DNA of 64,000 nt from Flavobacteriaceae bacterium F08102 (GCA_023015935.1 JALKAY010000004.1:248001-312000); one strand, 5' to 3'; positions 1 through 9,821 are shown, counted from the stretch's first letter. The notes: generated from the letters alone by a model not told the origin. A program made the numbers and translations.

Positions 1-510
1 ATTCATGGTCAAAAATAAAATCATCAACACCATTTCAAAATACAGAATATAAAGCGCATCATTTTTAGGGAATCCCTTCATCTCTTTATTCCAAAATCGC
101 GGTATTCTCACGACCATTCTTCGAAGCCAAAAAACAATCACAGCAATGAGTACTAACAATGCGAGTACTTCAAAAAAGCCAATTAAGAATCCATAAAACC
201 CACCCATAAAAGACAACGCTCTATGCGTTCCAAAAAGACCGTCAATAACAATCTCTAAGACTTCAATATTGATAATTACAAAACCAACATACACAATAAT
301 GTGTAACACTCCTGCGATCGGTCGTCGTACCATTTTTGACTGCCCTAAAGCAATTCTCGCCATGTTTCTCCACCGTTGCCCCTTCTGATCAGAACGATCC
401 GTTTTTCTTCCAAGCTGGATATTACGAATTAGTTTTCGTACGTTAATCACAAAAAAACCAATCCCACAAAAGAGTAAAAGTGCAAATAAAATGTTGGGTA
501 AATATTGCAT
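1..510 (-). CDS. (Fe-S)-binding protein, N-terminal membrane part (partial)
   Basis: The reverse strand reads 170 codons from an ATG at 510 to the window edge with no stop, beginning MQYLPNILFALLLFC. At least three hydrophobic segments are visible (about residues 4-23, 65-88, 105-130), with a last one starting at the edge. This layout fits the N-terminal membrane domain, related to nitrate reductase gamma subunits, of the flavobacterial (Fe-S)-binding proteins of heterodisulfide-reductase type. The cysteine clusters that would prove this lie outside the window. In related genomes this gene follows an MCE gene and an N-acetylmuramoyl amidase gene, as here. The family name is therefore partly inferred from context. 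Confidence 0.6.
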   Translation of the reverse strand, partial: MQYLPNILFALLLFCGIGFFVINVRKLIRNIQLGRKTDRSDQKGQRWRNMARIALGQSKMVRRPIAGVLHIIVYVGFVIINIEVLEIVIDGLFGTHRALSFMGGFYGFLIGFFEVLALLVLIAVIVFWLRRMVVRIPRFWNKEMKGFPKNDALYILYFEMVLMILFLTMN

Positions 511-910
511 CAATAAATATATTACAGCTTCAAACTATATAAATAGAGTTAATTGAATCTTGAATTAACTCATTACAAATACTTAATAACAAGGATATTA
601 CAATCAAGACATCAATTTATTAGCTCTGAATGTAAAACTAATGAAATATCTATATCTAGATAAATAGTTTGAGAATTAGTTATTAACTATTTATGCAAGG
701 GTGTTGATTAGTTTTTAAACGCTATTACCAATTCCTTTGTACAGGCTTAAGAAGAGTGAGTGAACAGAGACATCTATTATCACCCTACACATATCTTATT
801 ACTCGCTCATTACACAAATGAGCACGAATAACCGTTACATAAACAATAGGTCAAGTCCATCTTTTTCGCACCTACTAAAACTTTATCGCACGACCTATAT
901 CGAATCCGTT
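511..910. other. Intergenic stretch between MCE gene and (Fe-S) protein gene
   Basis: This is 400 bases of AT-rich DNA without a convincing gene. A short stem-loop with 7-bp arms (GCTCATT at 805-811, AATGAGC at 817-823) lies 88 bases past the MCE stop codon, but no T-run follows it on the minus strand. The gap is long for an operon, so the (Fe-S) gene may have its own promoter; none was firmly identified. Short ORFs here look like shadows. Confidence 0.4.
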
Positions 911-1846
911 TTATTCAGCCTTCGCTTCTTCGTAGGGTTTAGGACGTTTACCGAAGAGAGAGAAATGTACAAATCGCTTCGGATTTACTTTAAGTTCATG
1001 AAGCAACTCCTCCATTTCTTTTGCAGCATTTTCTAAATTTGTGTACAGCCCTTCATCTTTAAGTAATTTTCCGACCGTACCTTCGCCGCTTTCTAATTCA
1101 GCTAGTAAGGTATCAAATTTACCAAGTGTACCTTCAAACTTTTGCACCATAGCATTTAACCCTGCATTATTTAAGGAGTCTGTAAGACTTACAAGATTAT
1201 TTGCCGCAAGTGAAGCACTACTGAGAATGGTGTCAAGTTTTCCGTTTTTTGACAACATTCCATTGAGCTTATTAGAGGCTGCATTAAAGTTCTTCATTAC
1301 CGAATTTAAATTCGTCAAAGTCTCTTGTAAGTGCTGCTTACCATCCGCATCAAATACCGTATTAAAACCACCTAACAAGGTATCTGCATTAGATAAAAAA
1401 GACTCTAATTTATCTTGTAGGGGACCTATTTGATCATCAAGTGCACCTAAAATTCCCACCTCAATAGATCCGGGCAAAGTATCTCCAGACATTGCTTTTT
1501 CGCCTGTGTGGGATACCAAAATCTTGATAGACTTCCCGTTAATTAAATCAGGGCTATAAATTTCAGCTACACTTTGTTTGGAGAATTCAATTGGATTTTC
1601 AATAGAGAGTTCAATTAATAAAACCCCTTTCTTTTCTGGATGAAATTTAATATCCTCTACCTTTCCAACATTTAAACCATCAATGGTTACAGGTGCTGAA
1701 ACAGCGAGGCCTTGCACATTTGAATATTCTACAAAAAAAGTTCTATTATTCTTAAAAAGATTGGTTCCTTTTAAAAAATTAAAGCCCCATATAAAAAACA
1801 CAATGGCGGCAATTGCAATGATTCCTGTTTTTAATTCTCTTGACAT
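911..1846 (-). CDS. MlaD/MCE family lipid-transport protein
   Basis: This 311-residue protein starts with a single N-terminal membrane anchor (about residues 8-25, IIAIAAIVFFIWGFNFLKG). The MCE domain follows at about 37-115, with the typical NVQGL-AVSAPVTIDGLNVGKV pattern. A long helical, coiled-coil-like tail (about 130-290) probably forms the periplasmic barrel or tunnel seen in MCE proteins. MCE proteins bind and shuttle phospholipids between inner and outer membranes. It lies 64 bases downstream of the amidase gene on the same strand, an order common in Flavobacteriaceae. No permease or ATPase partner is in the window. The ATG start is supported by the anchor immediately after it. Confidence 0.85.
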   Translation of the reverse strand: MSRELKTGIIAIAAIVFFIWGFNFLKGTNLFKNNRTFFVEYSNVQGLAVSAPVTIDGLNVGKVEDIKFHPEKKGVLLIELSIENPIEFSKQSVAEIYSPDLINGKSIKILVSHTGEKAMSGDTLPGSIEVGILGALDDQIGPLQDKLESFLSNADTLLGGFNTVFDADGKQHLQETLTNLNSVMKNFNAASNKLNGMLSKNGKLDTILSSASLAANNLVSLTDSLNNAGLNAMVQKFEGTLGKFDTLLAELESGEGTVGKLLKDEGLYTNLENAAKEMEELLHELKVNPKRFVHFSLFGKRPKPYEEAKAE

Positions 1847-1910
1847 CGTAAGGTTATAGTTCTGTTCAACAATATTACTAATAATTTTTCAGCAAGGCAT
1901 TAAATCCAAA

Positions 1911-3002
1911 TCACTTTCCATCCAAAGCATCCTTGACTGATATTTTCGTACCATTCTTAAACGCAACAATAAAGGAAGAAGTATATCCTTTCGCTTTTGC
2001 CTCCGATTGCAATGATTTTACTTCGTTATAATCTGATGTTTTTCCAAAGTAATACTTATAATGTGCACCAACACGCACCCTTTCTACTCCTTTAAGACCT
2101 TTAAAATTATAGGAATCCGTTTTAACTTTTTTTGTACTTGAAGAAATTTGTACCTTAAAATCAACTCCTTTTATTACTCTTTTTTCAGGAACTTTCTTTT
2201 TTTCAACGACTTCTACCGGTGGTTTTTCGATTACCGTATTGGCATCTACATGCTTTTTATAAGCCAGAATCCCCTTATAAATAGCAGTTGCCACTTCCAT
2301 TTGTCCTTTTTTAGAATTCAAGTATTCTCCTTCTTTTTTATTTGTTAAAAAACCAGCTTCCACCAAAACACTAGGCATAAAAGTCTCTCTTAACACCAAA
2401 AAATTCCCTTGCCTAACCAAACGATCTTTACGTTTTAAATCGCCTACTAAGCGCTGCTGAATAAAGCTCGCCAATATCAGACTCTCATCAAAATGCTCTT
2501 CTTGCATCATCGTCAACCCGATTACTGACTCAGGAGAATTTGGATCAAATCCGCCGTATTTTTCCTTATAATTATCTTCTAAAAAGATAGAAGAGTTCTC
2601 CTTTTGTGCAACCCTAAAATTTCCTGTATTCCCCTTCACTGCTAAAACAAATGTTCCTGCTCCGTAAGCAGCAGGACTGTCATAAGCGTCACAGTGAATA
2701 GAAACAAAAATATTTGCTTTGGCTTGATGTGCAATTCGGCCTCGCTCATGTAATTCAACAAACGTATCATCTTCACGGGTATAAATTATTTCAATTCCTG
2801 GCTCCTTAGACAACAATCGCCCAACTTCTTTCGTTATTTTTAAAACAATATCTTTTTCTTGATGACTATTTCCGAGATTTCCAGGGTCGGAACCTCCGTG
2901 GCCAGCATCTAAGACAACCTTAAATGTTCGCTGGGCGTTCAGTATTTGAGGAATAAAAAAACTGCTCAAAAGCAGTAAAAGGAAGAGTTTAAACTTATTC
3001 AT
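1911..3002 (-). CDS. N-acetylmuramoyl-L-alanine amidase (Amidase_3)
   Basis: This is a peptidoglycan amidase that would cleave the bond between muramic acid and the stem peptide. Numbering from the ATG at 3002, a signal peptide (MNKFKLFLLLLLSSFF) precedes the Amidase_3 domain, about residues 25-250. The domain shows the zinc-site landmarks: VVLDAGHGGSDPGN, the E of HQEKDIV, and the H of FVSIHCDA. A late VEAGFLTN segment carries the catalytic Glu. The C-terminal 100 residues contain a lysine-rich linker and a possible SPOR-like peptidoglycan-binding tail. An upstream in-frame start (3044) would add 14 residues before the signal peptide, so the internal ATG is preferred. It is divergent from lptD, which suggests a shared envelope-biogenesis control region. 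Confidence 0.88.
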   Translation of the reverse strand: MNKFKLFLLLLLSSFFIPQILNAQRTFKVVLDAGHGGSDPGNLGNSHQEKDIVLKITKEVGRLLSKEPGIEIIYTREDDTFVELHERGRIAHQAKANIFVSIHCDAYDSPAAYGAGTFVLAVKGNTGNFRVAQKENSSIFLEDNYKEKYGGFDPNSPESVIGLTMMQEEHFDESLILASFIQQRLVGDLKRKDRLVRQGNFLVLRETFMPSVLVEAGFLTNKKEGEYLNSKKGQMEVATAIYKGILAYKKHVDANTVIEKPPVEVVEKKKVPEKRVIKGVDFKVQISSSTKKVKTDSYNFKGLKGVERVRVGAHYKYYFGKTSDYNEVKSLQSEAKAKGYTSSFIVAFKNGTKISVKDALDGK

Positions 3003-3076
3003 TTCATTTAATGAAGACTTCATTGATAGTTTTTCTTTTAACATTAATTTCCGTAAAGTCAGTTAAAAAATATACG

Positions 3077-3084
3077 TAAGTTTG
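3077..3084 (+). promoter_or_regulatory. Putative -7 element of the lptD promoter
   Basis: The sequence TAAGTTTG matches the Bacteroidota -7 consensus TAnnTTTG and lies 55 bases upstream of the lptD start, inside the divergent lptD/amidase intergenic region. No clear -33 TTTG box is present at the expected distance. The call therefore rests on the -7 match and position only. Confidence 0.4.
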
Positions 3085-3138
3085 TAACTTCAAAAACTAA
3101 GCCATTTTTAAACGAATACAAAAATACTATTAAAAGCA

Positions 3139-5799
3139 TTGCACACAAATTTTACGCATATAGTTTTTGTTTTTTTACTTTTTTGTACAGGTTATGGTTT
3201 TAGCTATGCACAAATAAATCCTGTTCAAAAAAATCGACAAAATCAAAAGATTGGAGACACCACCAAACGCGACACCTTACCTCCTATAGATTCATTAAAA
3301 CCTAGTGACAGCTTATCCCTAGACACCATCAAACCCAAAGAAACCCTCGAGGGGAGAGTCCGGGACAAATCAGCGGATCAAATGACCTACGATTTTATTA
3401 ATCGCATCGGAACATTATACGATCAAGCGGAACTTTACTATCAAGACATAGAACTTAAAGCCGGCGAAATCATAATTGATTATCGCAATAACCTTGCTTA
3501 TGCCAAAGGAATAGTCGACAGCTTAGGAAATTATACTCAAAGACCTCAATTTAAACAAGGGGCGCAAGAAACTGAACAAGATTCGCTAATCTACAATTTT
3601 AAAAATGAAAAAGCTATCATCTACAATGCCAAAACCTTACAACAGGGAATTATAGTTGGTGGTGAGATTACGAAACGTGAAAATGATTCTGTCTTTTACA
3701 TTGATAAGGCTCATTTTACCACTTCAACAAAACCAAAACCCGATTACGAAATTGTCACACGGAATATCAAAGTGGTTCCTGGCAAAAAAATTGTAGGTGG
3801 ACTATCCCAATTAAAATTAGCGGATGTCCCCACTCCGGCAATTTTACCTTTTTTCTATGTGCCTATTACTAAAGAAAACGCCGCTTCTGGATTTCTTATT
3901 CCCACCTGGGGAGACAATAATAATCAAGGCTTCTTTTTACAAAATGGAGGATACTATTTTGCCATTTCTGACTATATAGATTTAGCTGTATTAGGAGATA
4001 TTTATTCAAATGGTAGTTGGGGGGTGCGATTTGATTCAAATTACAATAATCGCTATCGCTATAGTGGAACCTTTAGCTTGCGTTTTGAAAACCTATTGAC
4101 GAGCCAACGTGGATTTAGCGATTACAGTAAACGAAATAATTTTTATGTACGATGGAGTCACAGCCAAGCCCAACAAGCAAGTCCAAATTCACGCTTCCAA
4201 GCATCCGTAAATCTAGGGAGTAGCCAATACTTTAGAGAATCTAACAACGAATACAATATATCACAACAGGTAACGAACACGTTCTCTTCGTCTATTTCAT
4301 ATTCTAAGTCGTTTGTTGGAACACCGTTTAATATGAGTTTGTCATTAAATCATACCCAAAACACGAATACAGAGCAGATTAACATGACCTTACCATCCTT
4401 ACAATTGAGTATGGACCGGATCTACCCCTTCGCCTCTAAATCGGGCACTAAATCATCTGCCTTAGAAAAAATTGGGCTCACCTACAATTTAGATGCGAAA
4501 AATAGTATTAGTATCTCAGAAGATCAATTCTTAAAAGATGGCATGTTCGAAAATGCGCGTACTGGAGCGAAACATTCGATTTCAGCTTCAACTAACATGA
4601 AAGCTCTTAATTATATTACCATTTCGCCTTCAGCACGATATGAAGAAGTATGGTATTTAAAAACCATCGATCAACAATATGATGAATTTAATAATACCAT
4701 TGTAAGAGATACGCTGAATGGATTTGATGCTTTTCGACAATATTCTGGAGGTGTTTCTGCATCGACCACTGTATACGGAATGTTCCATATTAACAAAGGA
4801 AGACTTAAAACAATTCGCCACGTAATGCGCCCTTCCGTTTCATATAATTATCGCCCTGATTTTGGACAGTATTATGAGGAAGTACAACAAAGTGAAGACC
4901 CAAATGACCTCAAAACATTTAACCGTTTTGACGGTGGTGTATTTGGCGCTCCAAGTCGCGGTATTTCTAACAGTCTTGGATTTACACTAAACAACACCTT
5001 AGAAGCTAAGGTGACTCCTAAAGACTCTACAGCGACGGACGATAAAATTATCAAGATTTTAAACAGTTTTAATCTTAGCACAAGCTATAACATGGCCGCT
5101 GACTCCTTAAAATGGTCTCCTGTTCGCCTAACAACAGGAACCGTGTTGTTTAACAACAAGCTAAACGTAAATGGAGGAGCTACCTTAGATCCGTATGCAA
5201 TCAATGCCAATGGGACTAAAATCAACACATTTAATATTGACAATGGCGGAAGCTTATTACGTTTAACTGGTGCAAACTTATCCCTAAGCTATTCGATCTC
5301 GAGCAAAGACTTATCAAAACATAAAGACACATCTACACAGCAACAACAAGAAACGCAAGAAGACCCAACCTCTCAAAGTCTTTTTGGATCAAATCTCAGC
5401 ACTCATAATGTAGCCGACGATCAAGATCAGAGTACGAAAAAAGTAGCCAAATTATACGGAGCAAGTGTCCCTTGGAATTTAAGTTTCAGATACAATGTCA
5501 ATTACGCAAATGCACGTAGCCAAAACGAAATTTCTAACAATTCACTACAATTCTCAGGAAATGTTGAATTGACACCAAAGTGGAGCGTGAGTCTCTCTTC
5601 TGGATACGATTTTAAACAAAAAGGAGTGACCTACACCAACTTGAGTTTTGAACGGGATTTAGATAGTTGGAGAATGAGTTTTAACTGGGTTCCTTTCGGG
5701 AACAGCCAGACGTATTATTTCTATATCGGTGTAAAATCTTCTGTGCTTAGCGATATCAAATACGATCAACGAAAAGTCCCAGACAAACGATTGTTTTAA
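3139..5799 (+). CDS. lptD: LPS-assembly protein LptD (Bacteroidota type)
   Basis: This 886-residue outer-membrane protein is predicted to insert lipopolysaccharide into the outer leaflet. A signal peptide (about residues 1-25) precedes a proline/aspartate-rich linker. A periplasmic OstA/LptA-like beta-jellyroll follows at about 70-240 (DIELKAGEIIIDYRNNLAYAKGI). The rest is a long C-terminal beta-barrel of alternating strands ending in Phe, as usual for BamA-assembled barrels. The reading frame has no ATG near its 5' end: a stop at 3109-3111 precedes it and the first usable start is TTG at 3139, so a TTG start is proposed. It is divergent from the amidase gene. The family is recognised from overall architecture and length. 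Confidence 0.82.
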   Translation: MHTNFTHIVFVFLLFCTGYGFSYAQINPVQKNRQNQKIGDTTKRDTLPPIDSLKPSDSLSLDTIKPKETLEGRVRDKSADQMTYDFINRIGTLYDQAELYYQDIELKAGEIIIDYRNNLAYAKGIVDSLGNYTQRPQFKQGAQETEQDSLIYNFKNEKAIIYNAKTLQQGIIVGGEITKRENDSVFYIDKAHFTTSTKPKPDYEIVTRNIKVVPGKKIVGGLSQLKLADVPTPAILPFFYVPITKENAASGFLIPTWGDNNNQGFFLQNGGYYFAISDYIDLAVLGDIYSNGSWGVRFDSNYNNRYRYSGTFSLRFENLLTSQRGFSDYSKRNNFYVRWSHSQAQQASPNSRFQASVNLGSSQYFRESNNEYNISQQVTNTFSSSISYSKSFVGTPFNMSLSLNHTQNTNTEQINMTLPSLQLSMDRIYPFASKSGTKSSALEKIGLTYNLDAKNSISISEDQFLKDGMFENARTGAKHSISASTNMKALNYITISPSARYEEVWYLKTIDQQYDEFNNTIVRDTLNGFDAFRQYSGGVSASTTVYGMFHINKGRLKTIRHVMRPSVSYNYRPDFGQYYEEVQQSEDPNDLKTFNRFDGGVFGAPSRGISNSLGFTLNNTLEAKVTPKDSTATDDKIIKILNSFNLSTSYNMAADSLKWSPVRLTTGTVLFNNKLNVNGGATLDPYAINANGTKINTFNIDNGGSLLRLTGANLSLSYSISSKDLSKHKDTSTQQQQETQEDPTSQSLFGSNLSTHNVADDQDQSTKKVAKLYGASVPWNLSFRYNVNYANARSQNEISNNSLQFSGNVELTPKWSVSLSSGYDFKQKGVTYTNLSFERDLDSWRMSFNWVPFGNSQTYYFYIGVKSSVLSDIKYDQRKVPDKRLF

Positions 5800-6018
5800 G
5801 GCTTAAAGACTTCATATAAACCCTTTTAGTTCAACTTATCTAACATATTACTTTATAAACATATAAACTGTATTCATCTGTTAAAAAACACAGGGAATTC
5901 ATATGGCTTAGTTTATTCTAATAAGATAACATTATTTTCTGAACGATTTATAGACCTACCTAAGTGATCTCTACAGCTACCTGGTCTGTACTATGGACGG
6001 TTATTAGGCTTGGATGAA

Positions 6019-6777
6019 CTACCCTTTATAAAACCATAAAACGACAGCCAGAATAGAAACAATCACGATGAGTAGAATTCGCACAAAACCATCCCCTTTT
6101 TTAACGGCATAGCGACTCATAAGCCATGCACCAAGTGCGTTTCCAGCAGCAAGGATGAGACCATATTTCCAATTAACCAAGCCATTTTTTATAAAGATAT
6201 ATAAGACCGGAATACTGTAAATCAGTGTAACAAACAATTTGAGTGCATTGGTTTTAATCAGGCTAAATTTATTGACTCCTGTCATGGCCATAATCATTAA
6301 AAACCCAACACCAGCTTGGATTGCTCCTCCATAAAAGCCTATTCCAAAAAATACGAGCATACTCACCCAAAAAGATTTCCCTGTCTTTCGCTCTTGCCAT
6401 TGTTGAGGATCTAATTTTGGCTTAAACAACATATAAACCACGATGAGAACCATGATCCCTGCCAGAATTTTATTAAAGACATCATCAGGGATATCCACGG
6501 CAATATACGCTCCAACAATAGCACCGAGCGTTGCGGGAATTGCCAAGTGAAAACCGAATTTAAAATCTGACACTCCTTTAGAATGGAATGCTTTAATAGC
6601 AAAAACATTTTGGATAAAAATGCCAACCCTATTTGTAGCATTTGCCACATTAGAAGGTAATCCTAAAAAAATAAGCATGGGTAACGTTAGCAGAGATCCT
6701 CCGCCAGCGACAATGTTTATTACTCCCGCCAGAAAACCAACGAGCGCTAAGATGAATAAATTAAGTGTAGAATCCAA
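6019..6777 (-). CDS. TauE/SafE family sulfite/anion exporter permease
   Basis: This 252-residue, very hydrophobic protein has about eight membrane segments. The family's N-terminal repeat signature GGGSLLTLPMLIFLGLPSNVANATNRV is split here as GGGSLLTLPML and NVANATNRV, and the second repeat has GVGFLMIMAMTGVNKFSLIKTNA. TauE/SafE proteins move sulfite, sulfoacetate or related organic anions; the substrate here is unknown. The start is a TTG (reverse complement of 6775-6777), since no ATG lies upstream in frame before the first membrane segment. It is a lone gene, convergent with lptD across a 219-base gap. Confidence 0.85.
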   Translation of the reverse strand: MDSTLNLFILALVGFLAGVINIVAGGGSLLTLPMLIFLGLPSNVANATNRVGIFIQNVFAIKAFHSKGVSDFKFGFHLAIPATLGAIVGAYIAVDIPDDVFNKILAGIMVLIVVYMLFKPKLDPQQWQERKTGKSFWVSMLVFFGIGFYGGAIQAGVGFLMIMAMTGVNKFSLIKTNALKLFVTLIYSIPVLYIFIKNGLVNWKYGLILAAGNALGAWLMSRYAVKKGDGFVRILLIVIVSILAVVLWFYKG

Positions 6778-6872
6778 GGTTTTAATTTGAGCGACTAAAG
6801 TATAGAATTAATACAAAACCAAGGGATTAAAATTTTTTAAAATTTAAGTTATGAAATTATAAAAAAGCTTTC

Positions 6873-6880
6873 TATATTTG
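6873..6880 (+). promoter_or_regulatory. -7 promoter element for tRNA-Ser
   Basis: TATATTTG is an exact match to TAnnTTTG and sits 28 bases before the mature tRNA 5' end, the spacing expected for a stable-RNA promoter with a short leader. The flanking DNA is strongly AT-rich. A -33 box is not clear. Confidence 0.6.
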
Positions 6881-6907
6881 CAGCCGCTTAAGCTACTAGC
6901 GAAGCAA

Positions 6908-6992
6908 GGAGAAATGGCAGAGTGGTCGAATGCGGCAGTCTTGAAAACTGTTGAGGGTCACACCTCCGGGGGTTCGAATCCCTCTTTCTCCG
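6908..6992 (+). tRNA. tRNA-Ser (anticodon UGA)
   Basis: An 85-base cloverleaf can be drawn by eye. The acceptor stem is GGAGAAA (6908-6914) with TTTCTCC (6985-6991) and discriminator G. The anticodon stem-loop is closed by CAGT/ACTG with loop CTTGAAA, giving anticodon TGA at 6942-6944. The long variable arm (around TTGAGGGTCACACCTCC) is typical of class II serine tRNAs, and the T-loop is GGTTCGAATCC. Only CA follows the discriminator, so CCA is not fully encoded. It reads UCA and, by wobble, other UCN codons. Confidence 0.97.
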
Positions 6993-6997
6993 CAAGT

Positions 6998-7026
6998 AAA
7001 ACCCGCAACATTTGTTGCGGGTTTTT
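6998..7026 (+). terminator. Rho-independent terminator of tRNA-Ser
   Basis: This GC-rich inverted repeat, AAAACCCGCAACA (6998-7010) and TGTTGCGGGTTTT (7013-7025), is followed by a T-run. It starts six bases after the tRNA end. Stem stability and the T-tract are textbook. Confidence 0.9.
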
Positions 7027-7246
7027 GTTTTCCACACCCCATTAAGGGATCACGACCATAGGGAGTAATCCCAATAACGCTGATAACTTGCTTTAAATCG
7101 CGACGGAAAACAAAAAAACAAATCCTGCACTTTCACAGAATTTGTGGGGTTAATTTTATTAGACTTCCCTTAAAGGCTTTACATTGATGAGCCTTGAGAA
7201 AATACTTTCTTACGGAGATAATTAACCTTTTCTATAATAGAATTGG

Positions 7247-8257
7247 TTAAATATTAAGTTCTTCTAATAGTTTCGTTAATTCATCGCTTGACGGTCTAGG
7301 AGCATCTGCTGAAACAACCTTTCCTTTAGGATCTATTAAAATAAAACGTGGAATACCATCAACTTTATAGGCATCCGTAAAGGATTTATCTTCTTTGGCA
7401 AATAATTGTATACCAGATAAATTCTTTTCCTTAACCATGTTTCTCCAAGCGTCATAAGTTTTTAAACTTTCTATGGAAATACTGATGAATACAATATTTT
7501 TTTTGTGATATTTTTTTTCAATTTCTTGTAGATATGGTATTTCTTTTTTACAAGGTCGACACCAAGTGGCCCATAAATCAATATAAACATACTTTCCTTT
7601 AAAGTCACTTAAAGAGGTATACCCTCCATGATAATTCTCATAGTTAATAAATTCCGGTGAGTCACGTCCTTTTAGTTTTCGTATTGTACGATGTTTTTCA
7701 TAATAATTAGTAATATATTTTTTCAAACGCTCTAAGTCCTCTTCTTCCTTAGAAACAAAATCTGAAGCCATTTTTGATAATAATAATAGATTTTTAGACT
7801 TATAAATTGAGTTATTTAATTTCTTTTTAAAATCATTTTTATCCAAATATAACACAGAATCATTACTCATAAATTCCGGAATTATAGATTCCTTTTGTAG
7901 TAAATAGTTATTAGATGCTATTCCATCACCAGAGAACTTAAAAGTCTCTCTAAATTTATTGGCATCTGCTGAAATATGGATATTATATCCGTTTTTCAAA
8001 TACATAGCAACACGTTCTTTACCAAAAGATAGATGGTAAATTGCTGGTTTTAATTTTAGTGTATCCGAAAACACACCATCTACAGTGACACTTATTTTTT
8101 TTACTAAAGCATTATTTTTACTAAAATCATAAACGATTAAAGAATCAAGTTTTTGGTTTTTGATGGTTCCTGAAAGAATAACATAATCCTTGGGGAGTTC
8201 TTTTTTACAACACAATAATGAAATTGCAAATGGCAATACATATAGAATTTTATTCAT
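7247..8257 (-). CDS. TlpA-like thiol-disulfide lipoprotein (uptake locus 1)
   Basis: This 336-residue protein begins with a short lipoprotein signal (Cys pair at residues 16-17, AISLLCCKKE), so it is probably anchored on the periplasmic side of a membrane. Residues about 25-115 resemble the DUF4369 beta domain often fused to thioredoxins. Residues about 215-336 form a thioredoxin fold with the active-site motif WCRPC (232-236) and the cis-proline segment DGIPRFILID. Such proteins reduce or isomerise disulfides, or reduce other substrates, in the envelope. It is the last gene of the minus-strand run fecR-susC-susD-tlpA, 58 bases after susD. The physiological substrate is unknown. Confidence 0.85.
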   Translation of the reverse strand: MNKILYVLPFAISLLCCKKELPKDYVILSGTIKNQKLDSLIVYDFSKNNALVKKISVTVDGVFSDTLKLKPAIYHLSFGKERVAMYLKNGYNIHISADANKFRETFKFSGDGIASNNYLLQKESIIPEFMSNDSVLYLDKNDFKKKLNNSIYKSKNLLLLSKMASDFVSKEEEDLERLKKYITNYYEKHRTIRKLKGRDSPEFINYENYHGGYTSLSDFKGKYVYIDLWATWCRPCKKEIPYLQEIEKKYHKKNIVFISISIESLKTYDAWRNMVKEKNLSGIQLFAKEDKSFTDAYKVDGIPRFILIDPKGKVVSADAPRPSSDELTKLLEELNI

Positions 8258-8315
8258 TTGAATTTATTTTTAATTAGCAAACTGCTTTTGAATGAAAATA
8301 AAAAGTAAAAATGCA

Positions 8316-9821
8316 TTATTCATATGATGGGTTTTGCTTGACAACATTACCACTAGCGTGGATAGATTCCGTAGGGATTGGTAAAATAAATTTATCTGGA
8401 TTGGTCGCGGTTGACCTTTCATCAGACACTTCAAAACCAGTTCCAAATTCATCAGAAAAATCATATCGAATAAGATCGTACCATGACTCCCCCCCTTCAG
8501 CATATAATTCTGCTAATTTTTCAAACCTCACAGCGGTCAAAAATTGATCGAAAGATATCGTAGGTGGGTAGGTTTCAAAACCATCATTTCCTGTTGTAGT
8601 GGCGCCAGCTCTAATCCTAATAGCATTCAAAGCCTCTAACGCTTCCGTGGTGACTGAATTATTCGCTCTAGCACTTGCCTCTGCTAGGATTAAGTATACT
8701 TCCGCCATACGCATATGATAAAACATTTCATAATCACCACTACCTGTCAAGGCCGAAAAATACTTCGTCGGAAAATATCCCCCATAAAAGAAATTCTCTT
8801 TAAATAGAGAAGATCGTGACGTGTCATAATATATCGTTTGCCCATCAACTACCATAGATCCAGCAATCGCGTCTTTATATTTTTGAGTTACTGTAACGTT
8901 TGCCGTATATTGCATTCCAAGTCCCAACCTACTTTTCAAGCTTCCACTTGAGCCAAATAAAATTTCAGAACTTGTAAAAATTGCTGGAGAATCATGTTCA
9001 TCAAATATATCCGTATACATCGGTTCGAGCCTAAAATTTAGGTCGGAATTGTCAATAACATCTTTGGCCATGGCTACAGCCCCTATATAATCGCCAGTAT
9101 ATAATAAGACTCTTGCCTTTAATGCTTTTGCAAATGTTTTATTCGTGTAATTTTTCCCTCTATTATCAGGTGCATTTACCATTGCCTCATCCAAGTCAAC
9201 CAAAATGCTTTCATAAGTTTCAGCAACCGTATTTCGAGGTTGCGCCGTTGTACTTTTTACAGGTTGCAATCTTACATTAATTCCGTATTCAGAACTTAGA
9301 TCATAAAATTGACCAAAATTTCGCAATAAATAAAAATGTCCTAATGCTCTCAAAATTTTAGCCTCTGCAATAATTTCTTTTTTTCTCACAGGAATTTCAA
9401 AAACATTATCATCTAATTGTTCCACTTTTTCAATAACCCAATTCGCTCGATTAATCAAATCATAAAGCCCTGAATAAATGTTTTTGGTAACATTAGTCCC
9501 GGAAGCAATGGGGTTATTAGTATTCCAACCTGAGACTTCGGGTTCTGAAATGGAAAATGGTCCACTCATACTATACCCACTAAAGATGTCGGGGATTATA
9601 AATAACATTGGAAATGGCCCATCAAATGAGCTCTTTTCTAAAAAGGCGCCATAAACTCCTAACAAAGCTAATTCAGCCGTTTTTTCATTAGTAATAGCTG
9701 TTTCTGCCTCTAAAGCATATTTAGGTTTATAATCCTCTAGGCTTTCAGACAATTCACACGAAGTCATTTGCATCATAAGGGAACCAATCACCACGATATA
9801 TAGATATTTTATTTTTTTCAT
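8316..9821 (-). CDS. RagB/SusD family outer-membrane lipoprotein (locus 1)
   Basis: This is a substrate-capturing lid lipoprotein for the SusC channel encoded just upstream. The preferred start is the ATG at 9821, which places a lipoprotein signal (KKIKYLYIVVIGSLMMQMTSC) with its lipid-acceptor Cys about 22 residues in. An earlier ATG at 9857 would add 12 unlikely residues. The body has SusD TPR-like helices (AEAKILRALGHFYLLRNFG) and the C-terminal signature with MRMAEVYLILAEASARAN, FEKLAELYAEGGESWYDLIRY and a final PIPTESI region. Length, about 500 residues, is typical. The gap to susC is 49 bases and the strand is the same. The ligand cannot be deduced. Confidence 0.92.
   Translation of the reverse strand: MKKIKYLYIVVIGSLMMQMTSCELSESLEDYKPKYALEAETAITNEKTAELALLGVYGAFLEKSSFDGPFPMLFIIPDIFSGYSMSGPFSISEPEVSGWNTNNPIASGTNVTKNIYSGLYDLINRANWVIEKVEQLDDNVFEIPVRKKEIIAEAKILRALGHFYLLRNFGQFYDLSSEYGINVRLQPVKSTTAQPRNTVAETYESILVDLDEAMVNAPDNRGKNYTNKTFAKALKARVLLYTGDYIGAVAMAKDVIDNSDLNFRLEPMYTDIFDEHDSPAIFTSSEILFGSSGSLKSRLGLGMQYTANVTVTQKYKDAIAGSMVVDGQTIYYDTSRSSLFKENFFYGGYFPTKYFSALTGSGDYEMFYHMRMAEVYLILAEASARANNSVTTEALEALNAIRIRAGATTTGNDGFETYPPTISFDQFLTAVRFEKLAELYAEGGESWYDLIRYDFSDEFGTGFEVSDERSTATNPDKFILPIPTESIHASGNVVKQNPSYE

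Noticed and set aside
805-823. Terminator of the amidase-MCE operon
   Set aside because: The 7-bp stem is weak and no T-run follows on the minus strand.
1041-1433. 130-residue plus-strand ORF opposite the MCE gene
   Set aside because: It is the antisense shadow of a well-supported coding region and has no recognisable domain.
7028-7246. Small RNA or gene between the tRNA and the TlpA-like gene
   Set aside because: No structure, promoter or reading frame stands out; the stretch looks like ordinary intergenic DNA.
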